A stretch of 9,770 nt of DNA from an uncultured Flammeovirgaceae bacterium (GTDB lineage Bacteria; Bacteroidota; Bacteroidia; Cytophagales; Cyclobacteriaceae). The position numbers were made by a program, and so were the translations under genes. Shown in pieces: positions 1-6,843 of the stretch. The stretch spans positions 1 through 9,770 of the forward strand of contig CAMPJM010000118.1 of the NCBI GenBank assembly GCA_946886805.1, given 5' to 3'. Position 1 is the first letter of the stretch. Each line of letters begins with the position of its first letter. The notes under the pieces were generated by a model. The model did no database searches. It was not told the origin of the DNA and saw only the letters and a program-made list of their open reading frames with translations.

Positions 1-1161
1 TGCGGCTGTAACACCAGGATCACTAAAAACCATAAAGTAGAAGAAGGATATATCGAAGCAGTGTTGAGTGAATGGCAAATGTATCTGGCACAGTTTGACG
101 AAAAGCCAATTGTGAGAGCACTGCATTTAGGTGGGGGTACTCCCACTTTTTTCAGTCCGGACAATCTCCAATATTTACTTAATGGCATATTAGGGACTGC
201 AATCGTGCCTCCACATCATGATTTCAGCTTCGAAGGGCATCCCAATAATACTACCGAAGCACACCTGCAAGTCTTATTCGATTTGGGTTTCCGAAGGGTA
301 AGTTTTGGGATTCAGGACCTGGATTTGAAAGTTCAACTGGCTATCCACAGGATCCAGCCTTTTAAAAATGTAGCGACAGTAACTGAAGTTGCCAGAAAAA
401 TAGGCTATACCTCCATTAACTTTGATTTGATTTATGGCCTTCCATTTCAAACGCCAGACAGCGTTGCATCTACAATAGGCAAGGTATTGCAGCTTATGCC
501 CGAAAGGATCGCTTTTTACAGTTATGCTCACGTACCCTGGATGAAGCCCGGGCAACGGGGATATTCAGAGGCAGACTTGCCAGACAATGAGGAGAAAAGG
601 AAGCTGTACGAAATAGGCAGGGAGAAGTTTATTGCTCACGGCTATAAGGACATAGGAATGGACCATTTCGCCTTACCCAATGATGCGCTGTGTTTTGCTG
701 CTGAAAATAAGCGCTTGCACAGAAACTTTATGGGCTATACAGACTGTAATACTGATCTGCTTATTGGCTTGGGAACTTCGGCAATCAGTGACGCAAAATA
801 TGGGTACATGCAAAATGAAAAAGTTGTGGAGACGTATAAAGACTACGTGTTGAAAAAGGAATTGGCAATATTCAAAAGTCACACTATGTCTGATGAAGAC
901 CTGCTAATCAGGCAGCATATCCTTCATCTCCTTTGTACCGGTAGCTTGTGTTTCGACGATGCGCTCCTCAAAATATTGGGGATGGAAGCTATGCATCAGT
1001 TTTTTGTTATGCAGGACGAAGGTTTGATTGCACTTTCTGAAAGGAAGCTGCAGGTTACAGCTAAGGGCGAGGCATTTATAAGGAACATTGCCATGGTATT
1101 GGATGTTAGGCTTCGCCAATCAAAGCCGGCTTCCGAGCCTGTATTCAGCAAAGCAATTTAA
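1..1161 (+). CDS. hemN: Oxygen-independent coproporphyrinogen III oxidase, 3' part (5' end outside window)
   Basis: Radical SAM enzyme that decarboxylates coproporphyrinogen III to protoporphyrinogen IX without O2, in cytosolic heme synthesis. The frame is open from base 1 and begins CGCNTRIT, which matches the end of the HemN Fe-S motif CxxxCxxCxC, so the first two cluster cysteines and roughly 65-70 residues lie upstream. The GTG at 61 is therefore an internal Val codon and not a start. Visible from codon 1 are GGGTPT (44-49, SAM binding), FEGHPNN, RRVSFGIQD, FDLIYGLPFQTP, AFYSYAHVPW, GMDHFA, LHRNFMGYT and the C-terminal FIRNIAMVLD. I recall all of these as having direct counterparts in E. 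coli HemN. The 386 codons plus the missing part give about the usual ~455 residues. The gene converges on the minus-strand block and is separated from it by repeats. Its heme product would serve the globin and membrane protein at the other end of the window (inference). Confidence 0.95.
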   Translation, partial: CGCNTRITKNHKVEEGYIEAVLSEWQMYLAQFDEKPIVRALHLGGGTPTFFSPDNLQYLLNGILGTAIVPPHHDFSFEGHPNNTTEAHLQVLFDLGFRRVSFGIQDLDLKVQLAIHRIQPFKNVATVTEVARKIGYTSINFDLIYGLPFQTPDSVASTIGKVLQLMPERIAFYSYAHVPWMKPGQRGYSEADLPDNEEKRKLYEIGREKFIAHGYKDIGMDHFALPNDALCFAAENKRLHRNFMGYTDCNTDLLIGLGTSAISDAKYGYMQNEKVVETYKDYVLKKELAIFKSHTMSDEDLLIRQHILHLLCTGSLCFDDALLKILGMEAMHQFFVMQDEGLIALSERKLQVTAKGEAFIRNIAMVLDVRLRQSKPASEPVFSKAI

Positions 1162-1179
1162 ACCCAAACCTTAAATCAT

Positions 1180-1305
1180 CCTCTGGTTGTAGCGTCCGCT
1201 ACGACCCACTACCCCAGAGCGTCCCGCTCTTTTTTGAATCTGTGAGCTTGGCGATGAGCGGGACGCTCAATGTTACCAGGACTTAGCGAGACGCTAAGAC
1301 CAGTG
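1180..1305 (+). repeat. Hairpin-rich intergenic repeat, copy 1
   Basis: A 126-bp unit that aligns without gaps to 1459-1584, with 14 mismatches counted by eye (about 89% identity). It contains four short perfect dyads: gtagcg-tc-cgctac (1189-1202), agagcg-tcc-cgctct (1216-1230), gagcg-gga-cgctc (1256-1268) and cttagcg-aga-cgctaag (1282-1298). The 13-mer at 1217-1229 is also the exact reverse complement of 1256-1268, so the two can pair over a longer range. It ends with one copy of the 18-bp unit acgctaagaccagtgcag (1291-1308). It holds no credible coding sequence. It looks like a REP/MITE-type non-autonomous element; no transposase is nearby. Confidence 0.85.
1216..1235 (+). terminator. Probable intrinsic terminator downstream of hemN
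   Basis: A 6-bp stem, agagcg-tcc-cgctct, is followed directly by a run of T (1230-1235), starting 55 bp after the hemN stop. The shape suits a rho-independent terminator on the plus strand. It lies inside repeat copy 1, so the element itself appears to supply it. The equivalent place in copy 2 (1495-1514) has a weaker stem with a G-T pair and an eight-T run. Confidence 0.55.
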
Positions 1306-1458
1306 CAGAAGAAAGTTCGGCTGTAGTTTAAGGGGTCCCCCGGAACAGGTCCGGGGCAGGCAGGAACAGGTCCGAGAACGTGTGGTATCGGTTGTTTTTC
1401 AGTTATTTAAGTCACAGCAGAACTGTAACAAGGCAGAACGATTCTTACACTAGACGCG
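1306..1458. other. Spacer between the two repeat copies, with a G+C-rich hairpin
   Basis: No gene is seen here. It contains a strong dyad, ccccgga-acagg-tccgggg (1338-1356), overlapping a 12-bp direct repeat ggaacaggtccg found at 1342-1353 and 1363-1374. The local G+C content is higher than in the flanking coding DNA. Small open frames across this spacer and the repeats have no recognisable product and run through the hairpins, so I do not annotate them. Confidence 0.6.
1338..1374. repeat. 7-bp-stem hairpin with overlapping 12-bp direct repeat
   Basis: ccccgga (1338-1344) and tccgggg (1350-1356) pair perfectly around the loop acagg. The 12-mer ggaacaggtccg begins inside this hairpin (1342-1353) and recurs exactly at 1363-1374. 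No T run follows, so this is not an obvious terminator. Confidence 0.7.
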
Positions 1459-1624
1459 CCTCTGGTTGTAGCGTCCGCTACGACCCATTAAACGAGAGCG
1501 TCCCGCTTTTTTTTGAATCTGTGCATTTGGCAATGAGCGAGACGCTCAATATTACGAGGACTTAGCGGGACGCTAAGCCCAGTGTATAACGCTAAGACCA
1601 GTGCAGACGCTAAGTCCAGTGCAG
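1459..1624 (+). repeat. Hairpin-rich intergenic repeat, copy 2, with tandem 3' extension
   Basis: The core 1459-1584 repeats copy 1 in the same orientation. The stems are kept while loops and spacers differ: gtagcg/cgctac (1468-1481), gagcg-aga-cgctc (1535-1547) and cttagcg-gga-cgctaag (1561-1577; loop aga in copy 1). After the core, the terminal unit is repeated: 1570-1584 ends in a variant cccagtg, then acgctaagaccagtgcag (1589-1606) and acgctaagtccagtgcag (1607-1624) follow. This right end has therefore grown by tandem duplication. It lies 38 bp from the stop of the convergent minus-strand gene. Confidence 0.85.
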
Positions 1625-1662
1625 TCAAAAGTACGGATCAACAGAAATATTATTAGCCACTG

Positions 1663-3477
1663 CTATGCCGATAATGATACGACATTCTGCTCCAATAGCG
1701 CTTCTAATTCTTTTTCCAGATCAGTCAGCGGTTTTTCCAATAAACATTTCCAGGAAGAACAAATATCACCTGTCCGGATCAACTCTTGATAGTAAGCAAT
1801 ACCTCCTACAAGATTTTTGCCAAACGCAGAACAGTACTTGATGAATTTATTGTCAGGCTGAAGGGTTTCAGTAATTTGCTCTCTAAGGTAATCAAGATAA
1901 AGCTGTAGCTCCTTGATAAACATATGTGGCCTGTCCTCTCGTTGGAGAATATTTGATCTTCCATAAATATGGTCGGTCATTTCCTGTAGGGAGGAGATTT
2001 TGGAAAAATAAGCAATATTTGGGCCGGGGCAGATGGTGACCGCTCTTTGTTTTTTCACAAAAGGCTGGTCGTATCGAATGGCTGCTGAATTGCTCAGCCC
2101 CACACACAGACATTCTTTGCTGTAGACCTCGTCTGCTTGCTTTTGATATTCCTGTTCGGGCAAATTATAGGATTTCAACTGCTCAATTTTCAGTTTTTGG
2201 TATTTTTTCGAAGCGGTACAAATCGGCTTTTCTGTAAATTCTGTATTGGATACCAGGTATTTTTCCGTGCAAGGGCTGCCAGGCGAACCTTTTTTGATGT
2301 TCTCCAACTTTTCAGCTTCTCCACTTGTCCCTTTTAAATAGTTGAACCGCACACCCAAAGGTGAGTTTTTGCTCAAGATTACATCCTCTTCTTGTGCTTT
2401 ACTTAACAGCTGCAAAGTTGGTTCGTCCACTGTGGTAGCTTCGGGGCAAAGTAAGAAAGGCGTGCCCCAACCGGTACTTTCTACGCCATAGTAATCATGG
2501 AGAAAAATGTCTTCATCATGCGTGCCAATGCCTCCTTGCACGGTTAATTTTATAGGGTGGGGACTATCGAATGAGGGCTTTCCTTTTGCTTGTACAGCAG
2601 GTTTATATAATTCGAAGAGCGTGGCGGCAAGCTCTTCCTTTTTTTGTTTAAATTCATCCAGGATGGGGCCAAGCAATAGCCCCTCAGTGGCAAAAGCATG
2701 TCCGCCACAGTTAAGGCCAGACTCAACCCTGAATTCACTTACCCATATACCTTTTTTCGCTAAATATTTACCCTGGATCAGGGCAGAACGATAATCGCTC
2801 ACCTTGATCACAATCTTCTTATCAAAAGAACCCCAACTTTTGGCGTCAAATTCATGGAATCTTTCCAGATAATTAAATAGTCTGGGATTCATACCAGCAG
2901 AAAAAATTACAGCAGAGTTCTGTAGGTCACTTTTTGCATAACCACGCAAAGCAGATAATGCATCGGAACCATCTTCAATAAGATTTCCTTCTTTGTCAAA
3001 ATTATTCTTGTCTGTTTTGGTCATAATGTTTACCTCAATTGAACCAGGCTCTATTTTATCTCTCAGGAGTTGTTCGAGGGCTTGTTTTTCCTGCTGGTTC
3101 ATTGACTTACGCATCGCCAAATAAGCTTGTTTTACCTGACTTTCTTCAGGTAACATTTCAAAATATTTCACAATTTCAGATCCCGCTTCGAACGCTGATG
3201 ATTTCAGCTTTTCAACCTGGGCTTTAACAATCCTGTTAACCAAATTCAGGTAATCGGTAATGCGCCTTGCCCGGCTGTCTTCTTCCTTGGGACCAATGGG
3301 CGTATACAGTCCATTGCTTTGTTGATAATAATATTTTCGCATCATTTCCACCAGGTTATCTTCTATAATGGAAATGGCGGATGTAATACCGAAGCGTGCT
3401 ACTTTCACAGGAGAATCAATTGTATAGGCCAATCCCATGACTGGTATATGAAATTTGTGCGGTGATAGTGTCTGCAT
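1663..3477 (-). CDS. Nitronate monooxygenase-like TIM-barrel flavoprotein with Cys-rich C-terminal half; function unknown
   Basis: About 604 residues from the ATG at 3477. The frame extends to 3543, but that extension (MTMVMFLL...) would overlap the proximal operator and proposed promoter, and the conserved-looking protein starts at MQTLSPHKFHIPVMGL. The N-terminal two thirds recall the NMO/FabK-type FMN barrel: VMGLAYTIDSPVKVARFG (13-30), SGLNCGGHAF (253-262, compare the NMO Ala-Gly-Gly-His motif) and VQGGIGTHDEDIF (313-325) followed by GWGTPFLLCPEAT (336-348, compare the NMO GGI...GT.F...E phosphate-binding end). The C-terminal third is not NMO-like and carries C403, C420, C456, C458 and C483, which could hold a metal or Fe-S centre (inference). 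No signal peptide or membrane segment is seen, so it is probably cytosolic. It has its own promoter with two ATGA-N6-TCAT sites. The substrate is unknown; the fold call is moderate. Confidence 0.6.
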   Translation of the reverse strand: MQTLSPHKFHIPVMGLAYTIDSPVKVARFGITSAISIIEDNLVEMMRKYYYQQSNGLYTPIGPKEEDSRARRITDYLNLVNRIVKAQVEKLKSSAFEAGSEIVKYFEMLPEESQVKQAYLAMRKSMNQQEKQALEQLLRDKIEPGSIEVNIMTKTDKNNFDKEGNLIEDGSDALSALRGYAKSDLQNSAVIFSAGMNPRLFNYLERFHEFDAKSWGSFDKKIVIKVSDYRSALIQGKYLAKKGIWVSEFRVESGLNCGGHAFATEGLLLGPILDEFKQKKEELAATLFELYKPAVQAKGKPSFDSPHPIKLTVQGGIGTHDEDIFLHDYYGVESTGWGTPFLLCPEATTVDEPTLQLLSKAQEEDVILSKNSPLGVRFNYLKGTSGEAEKLENIKKGSPGSPCTEKYLVSNTEFTEKPICTASKKYQKLKIEQLKSYNLPEQEYQKQADEVYSKECLCVGLSNSAAIRYDQPFVKKQRAVTICPGPNIAYFSKISSLQEMTDHIYGRSNILQREDRPHMFIKELQLYLDYLREQITETLQPDNKFIKYCSAFGKNLVGGIAYYQELIRTGDICSSWKCLLEKPLTDLEKELEALLEQNVVSLSA

Positions 3478-3499
3478 TATTTTAAATTTGAGTAAGCAA

Positions 3500-3507
3500 C
3501 AAAGGTT
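3500..3507 (-). promoter_or_regulatory. Candidate -7 box of the NMO-like gene
   Basis: Read on the minus strand it is AACCTTTG, one mismatch from the Bacteroidetes -7 consensus TAnnTTTG. Its centre (3503.5) is 33 bp downstream of the centre of the proximal palindrome (3536.5). Transcription would begin near 3495, leaving a short leader before the ATG at 3477. Confidence 0.4.
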
Positions 3508-3529
3508 TAAATTCAGGGATAATAAAAAC

Positions 3530-3543
3530 ATGACCATGGTCAT
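3530..3543 (-). promoter_or_regulatory. Crp/Fnr-type operator, proximal site (ATGA-N6-TCAT)
   Basis: atgaccatggtcat is a perfect 14-bp palindrome containing TGA-N6-TCA, the core bound by Crp/Fnr-family regulators. It sits centred about 41 bp upstream of the start site predicted from the -7 box, as expected for a class II activator. A matching site lies 22 bp further upstream. Confidence 0.6.
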
Positions 3544-3551
3544 ATCAGCGT

Positions 3552-3565
3552 ATGAACATGATCAT
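3552..3565 (-). promoter_or_regulatory. Crp/Fnr-type operator, distal site (ATGA-N6-TCAT)
   Basis: atgaacatgatcat shares ATGAnCATGnTCAT with the proximal site and has one mismatched base pair in the dyad. The centres are 22 bp apart, about two helical turns, so two dimers would lie on the same DNA face. Confidence 0.55.
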
Positions 3566-3649
3566 ATATTTTTTTTGAAGACCGTTAAAATTGCCATTGA
3601 AAATGACCTTATTGGGGGCAGCGGCTCAACCTGAGAAAATTGATGAAGC

Positions 3650-6211
3650 CTACCCGCATTTACTATACCCACATTGGCTGCATTGCAAGCAGGACTCCTG
3701 ATAAATCATAGTTGCCTGCTTACAATTAGGACAAGCGTTATGGGTAGGGATAGTGCCATCAGGTATAAAAGCGAGCAATGCCCGTTTTACACCATTTTTC
3801 CAGGTGTTCAATGTCTGCCCGTCCAGGTAAAGATCCTCTATCATTTCAATTACATATTTAAGTGGCATCCCGTGCCGGAGTACGCCGCTAATCAATTTGG
3901 CATAGTTCCAGTATTCTTTATTAAAGGTTCGTGAAAGCCCTTCAATAGTAACTTTATACCCGTCCTTGTCCCGGTATTGAAAATCGTAGCGATTTTTATT
4001 TTGTTCAACTTTGTTTTTGATAACCTTTCCTTTTTTAACGCTGGAGAGGATCGAGAAGGAATCTTCGGCCCGTCCCGTAAAAATTTCGTAGGGTTTCTTA
4101 TTATATAATCCTACTACCGCCACCCAGTTTTCTTCATTGTTTTTAAATTGCAGGACTACTGCCTCCAGTTCCTTTGGCCGTTTAGGTGGATTAGTTTCCA
4201 AAAAGTCCTCTTTTGCTTTTTTCTCGTCACTCACCAATATTCCGGCACGACTGCCTTCCCTGTAAACCGTTATTCCTTTACAGCCAAGTTTCCATGCCTC
4301 CAGATAAATTTCTGAGATTATTGATTGCGGAGTTTCCTCGGGTAGGTTTACAGTCACACTAATAGAATGGTCAACCCATTTTTGCAGCACGCTTTGAAGC
4401 TTCACCTTGGCCTTCCATTCAATCTGATCGCTGCTGGCACCTGCGTAGGGCGATTTTTCAACCAGTTGGGTCAGATTTTCGGCTTTTAAACCTTCAATTT
4501 CTTTTTGCTTTAATCCCTGTGTTTCCAGCCATTGTTTAAAACCATGATGAAAAACGGCATATTCTTCGTAGTAATCGCCATTGTCATCTACAAAATACGC
4601 CCTCTCTTGGTTAGGCTTTGACCCGTTTATCTTTTTTCTTCTGGAATAATATAGTCTGAAAGCAGGTTCTACTCCGGAGGTAGTTTGTGCGAGTAGGCTC
4701 GTGCTTCCGGTAGGCGCAATGGTGAGCATGGCAATATTTCTCCTGCCTTTTTTACGCATCCTCTCTATCAATGCAGGATCTATGCGCTCTATCCTTTTTA
4801 TAAAAGGGTGGTCCTGCTCTTTTTCAGCATTATAAACTGGAAAGGCACCTCTTTCTTCGGCCATTTGTACAGAACTTCTGTAAGCCTCGACGGCGAGTGT
4901 GCTTTGCACTTTTTCGGCCACCTCAATGGAAGTTTCCGACCCATACTTCATTCCTAAGGCTGCTAACATATCGCCCAAACCTGTGATACCTAGCCCCGTC
5001 CTTCTACCGTTGACACATTTTTCCCGGATTTTAAGCCAAAGGTTACGCTCCACGCTTTTGTACTGCTCCTTCTCAGGATCTTTGTCTATTTTTTCTAATA
5101 TCTTATTTATTTTTTCAAGCTCCAGATCAATCATATCATCCATTAGGCGAAGGGCAATACGAATATGTCGTTTGAAAAGCTCGGTATCAAAAGTGGCTTC
5201 TTTTTGGAAAGGTTGGTTTACGTAACCGGTTAGGTTTACGGCCATTAGTCTACAGCTATCATAGGGGCAAAGGGGAATTTCACCGCATGGATTGGTAGCA
5301 AGGGTTTCAAATCCTTCTTCAACATAGCGGTCTGGCAGCGATTCCCTGATGATGGTATCCCAAAAGATTACCCCAGGCTCTGCTGACTTCCAGGCGCCTT
5401 CTGTTATCTCCTGCCAAATATCCATTGCTCTGGTTTTTTGGATTACAGAAGGGCAGGGGCTCCCGATAGGAAATTGCTGTTGGTACTCCTCATCGTTGCT
5501 AACGGCCTGCATAAAAGTGTCATCGATTTTTAAAGAAATATTGGCACCGGTAACAGCGGTTGTATCTCTTTTCGCTTTAGCAAAAGCGATTGCCTCCGGA
5601 TGTTTCACCTGAAGGGTAAGCATAAGCGCTCCTCGTCTTCCTCCCTGGGCAACTTCCCGGGTAGAATTAGAGAAGCGATGCATAAACGGAACAATGCCTG
5701 TGGCAGACAAGGCGGAATTGTTTACATCGCTCCCCTCGGGACGTATATGGGATAAATCCAGACCGACACCGCCTCGTCTTTTCATGAGCTGGACAAGTTC
5801 TTCATCCAAGCTAAGCACGGAGCCATAAGAATCTGCTCCGTTTTCCACGCCAATCACGAAGCAATTAGACAAAGAGGCGTGTTGGTACTCATTGCCGATG
5901 CCTGCCATAGGGCTACCCTGCGGAATAATATATTTAAAGCCTTTCAGTAAATCATAGATCTCGTCTTCCTTAAGAGCGGCGGGGTAAAGAGCTTCTATAC
6001 GCGCAAACTCTTTGGCAAGCCGACGGTGCATATCATCGGGGGATTTTTCATAATAATTTCCTTTTCCGTCCTTTAAAGCGTACTTGCTCATCCAAACCTC
6101 GGTCGCCAGGCTGTCACCGTTAAAATACTTAGTGCTTTCTTTTCTTACTTCTTCTTTGCTATAAGGCTTGGGCTTTTTAATTTTAATGGGCTCGGGCAGA
6201 TTTGTGATCAT
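3650..6211 (-). CDS. nrdJ: Adenosylcobalamin-dependent (class II) ribonucleoside reductase
   Basis: Cytosolic enzyme that reduces ribonucleotides to deoxyribonucleotides with a radical made from coenzyme B12, needing neither O2 nor a glycyl radical. Its 853 residues are in the family's range. Visible features are SLSNCFVIG with C117, RRGGVGLDL (145-153), NPCGE (307-311) with C309, then C320, and PTGSTSLLA (500-508). The spacing C117/C309/C320 resembles C134/C322/C333 of the Thermotoga enzyme, making C309 the probable thiyl site and C117/C320 the substrate-reducing pair. The tail has C827xxC830, C841xxC844 and ends CGYSKCG, the usual NrdJ zinc-ribbon and shuttle cysteines. It starts 34 bp after the hemerythrin-like gene and may be cotranscribed with it. 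I saw no cobalamin riboswitch in the 34-bp gap and no clear terminator after the stop. The ATG at 6211 lacks a Shine-Dalgarno sequence. Confidence 0.97.
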   Translation of the reverse strand: MITNLPEPIKIKKPKPYSKEEVRKESTKYFNGDSLATEVWMSKYALKDGKGNYYEKSPDDMHRRLAKEFARIEALYPAALKEDEIYDLLKGFKYIIPQGSPMAGIGNEYQHASLSNCFVIGVENGADSYGSVLSLDEELVQLMKRRGGVGLDLSHIRPEGSDVNNSALSATGIVPFMHRFSNSTREVAQGGRRGALMLTLQVKHPEAIAFAKAKRDTTAVTGANISLKIDDTFMQAVSNDEEYQQQFPIGSPCPSVIQKTRAMDIWQEITEGAWKSAEPGVIFWDTIIRESLPDRYVEEGFETLATNPCGEIPLCPYDSCRLMAVNLTGYVNQPFQKEATFDTELFKRHIRIALRLMDDMIDLELEKINKILEKIDKDPEKEQYKSVERNLWLKIREKCVNGRRTGLGITGLGDMLAALGMKYGSETSIEVAEKVQSTLAVEAYRSSVQMAEERGAFPVYNAEKEQDHPFIKRIERIDPALIERMRKKGRRNIAMLTIAPTGSTSLLAQTTSGVEPAFRLYYSRRKKINGSKPNQERAYFVDDNGDYYEEYAVFHHGFKQWLETQGLKQKEIEGLKAENLTQLVEKSPYAGASSDQIEWKAKVKLQSVLQKWVDHSISVTVNLPEETPQSIISEIYLEAWKLGCKGITVYREGSRAGILVSDEKKAKEDFLETNPPKRPKELEAVVLQFKNNEENWVAVVGLYNKKPYEIFTGRAEDSFSILSSVKKGKVIKNKVEQNKNRYDFQYRDKDGYKVTIEGLSRTFNKEYWNYAKLISGVLRHGMPLKYVIEMIEDLYLDGQTLNTWKNGVKRALLAFIPDGTIPTHNACPNCKQATMIYQESCLQCSQCGYSKCG

Positions 6212-6245
6212 AGTGCGCTTAAGTTAAAGGTTATGAGGTTGTAGA

Positions 6246-6785
6246 TTATCTTGTATAAGGGTATAAAGTAGCTTCCATTTCAACGATTTTCGGAAAGAGA
6301 ATATCATTTTCCACTTGAACCTGCTCCTGCCACAAAATTCGAAGATTATATAATTTGGAATAGATTACGTTGTAGCGGAAATTGTCTTTTTCATGGATGG
6401 AAGTTGTAGCAATCATATTCATCATGAGATTAAAGCACGTCGTCTCCTTCTTGTGTTCATTGTACATTTTATGAATCGGGAAGCAAGCCGAGCTTAGCCC
6501 GGGCTTTCTTACCCGATTACTTTTCTTCAATTCTTTAGAATATCTTTTGACAAACGGAAAGATGACTATGGCTTCTTTCGATAGGTGAGATTCTATCTCG
6601 TGCGCTAGTTTTATAAATGTCTGGTGAAGTTCATGAAGTTGAGGTGATGATTTTCCGAATTCCATTAACAATTGATTGAAGTCGGCTTTCAATTCGCCTA
6701 AAACCTCTGTCATTTTTAGGTGCTGCACCTTGAAAACGTGTTGAATCAACAGCTCAGTAGGCCAATAATAGTAGTCTTCGTTCAT
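6246..6785 (-). CDS. Hemerythrin-like protein, shortened RIC paralogue with altered metal site
   Basis: 179 residues from the ATG at 6785. A TTG nine bases upstream is in frame but would lie in a tandem repeat and is less likely. The protein aligns with the C-terminal half of the neighbouring RIC protein: HEIESHLSKEAIVIFPFVK (62-80), PIHKMYNEH (103-111) and VQVENDILFPK (156-166). It lacks the DUF2249 and DUF542 (ScdA_N) domains. By that alignment H22, H67, E71, H111 and E159 keep di-iron ligand positions, while two ligand histidines are replaced, by F43 and Q155. H16, H51 or H54 might compensate. It may therefore bind one iron, bind iron differently, or act as a partner of RIC; all of this is inference. 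It lies 58 bp after ric and 34 bp before nrdJ on the same strand, suggesting an operon. Confidence 0.8.
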   Translation of the reverse strand: MNEDYYYWPTELLIQHVFKVQHLKMTEVLGELKADFNQLLMEFGKSSPQLHELHQTFIKLAHEIESHLSKEAIVIFPFVKRYSKELKKSNRVRKPGLSSACFPIHKMYNEHKKETTCFNLMMNMIATTSIHEKDNFRYNVIYSKLYNLRILWQEQVQVENDILFPKIVEMEATLYPYTR

Positions 6786-6791
6786 TTCATT

Positions 6792-6819
6792 CAATCACCA
6801 ATCACCAATCACCAATCAT
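6792..6819 (-). repeat. Four tandem 7-bp units just upstream of the hemerythrin-like start
   Basis: On the plus strand the unit caatcac occurs at 6792-6798, 6799-6805 and 6806-6812, with a fourth copy, caatcat, at 6813-6819. On the coding strand this is a run of gtgattg units ending 6 bp before the ATG at 6785. The unit contains GGTGATTGG at its joints, which is weakly Shine-Dalgarno-like. A change in copy number would alter leader spacing or structure. Confidence 0.85.
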
Positions 6820-6843
6820 AAATCATCTCGTTCCGTAAGCCGT

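Noticed and set aside
61..1161. hemN starting at the GTG at 61
   Set aside because: The frame is open to base 1 and encodes the end of the radical SAM cysteine motif (CGCN) upstream of 61, so this is an internal codon of a gene cut by the window edge.
1180..1624. CRISPR array
   Set aside because: There are only two long copies separated by a 153-bp spacer, with internal dyads and no cas genes; the short 18-bp units are directly adjacent without spacers.
1380..1789. Small plus-strand frames of about 60 residues in and beside the repeats
   Set aside because: They run through hairpin repeats or antisense to the end of the NMO-like gene and show no recognisable protein features.
3478..3543. Upstream extension of the NMO-like protein beginning MTMVMFLL
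   Set aside because: It would start within the perfect palindrome and cover the -7 box. It is hydrophobic but short and unlike a real signal peptide in front of a cytosolic-type barrel.
6212..6245. Cobalamin riboswitch before nrdJ
   Set aside because: Only 34 bp separate the genes, far too short for a cobalamin riboswitch aptamer, and no B12-box-like sequence was seen there.
6786..6794. TTG start for the hemerythrin-like protein
   Set aside because: It adds only three residues, lies at the edge of the tandem repeat, and an ATG follows directly.
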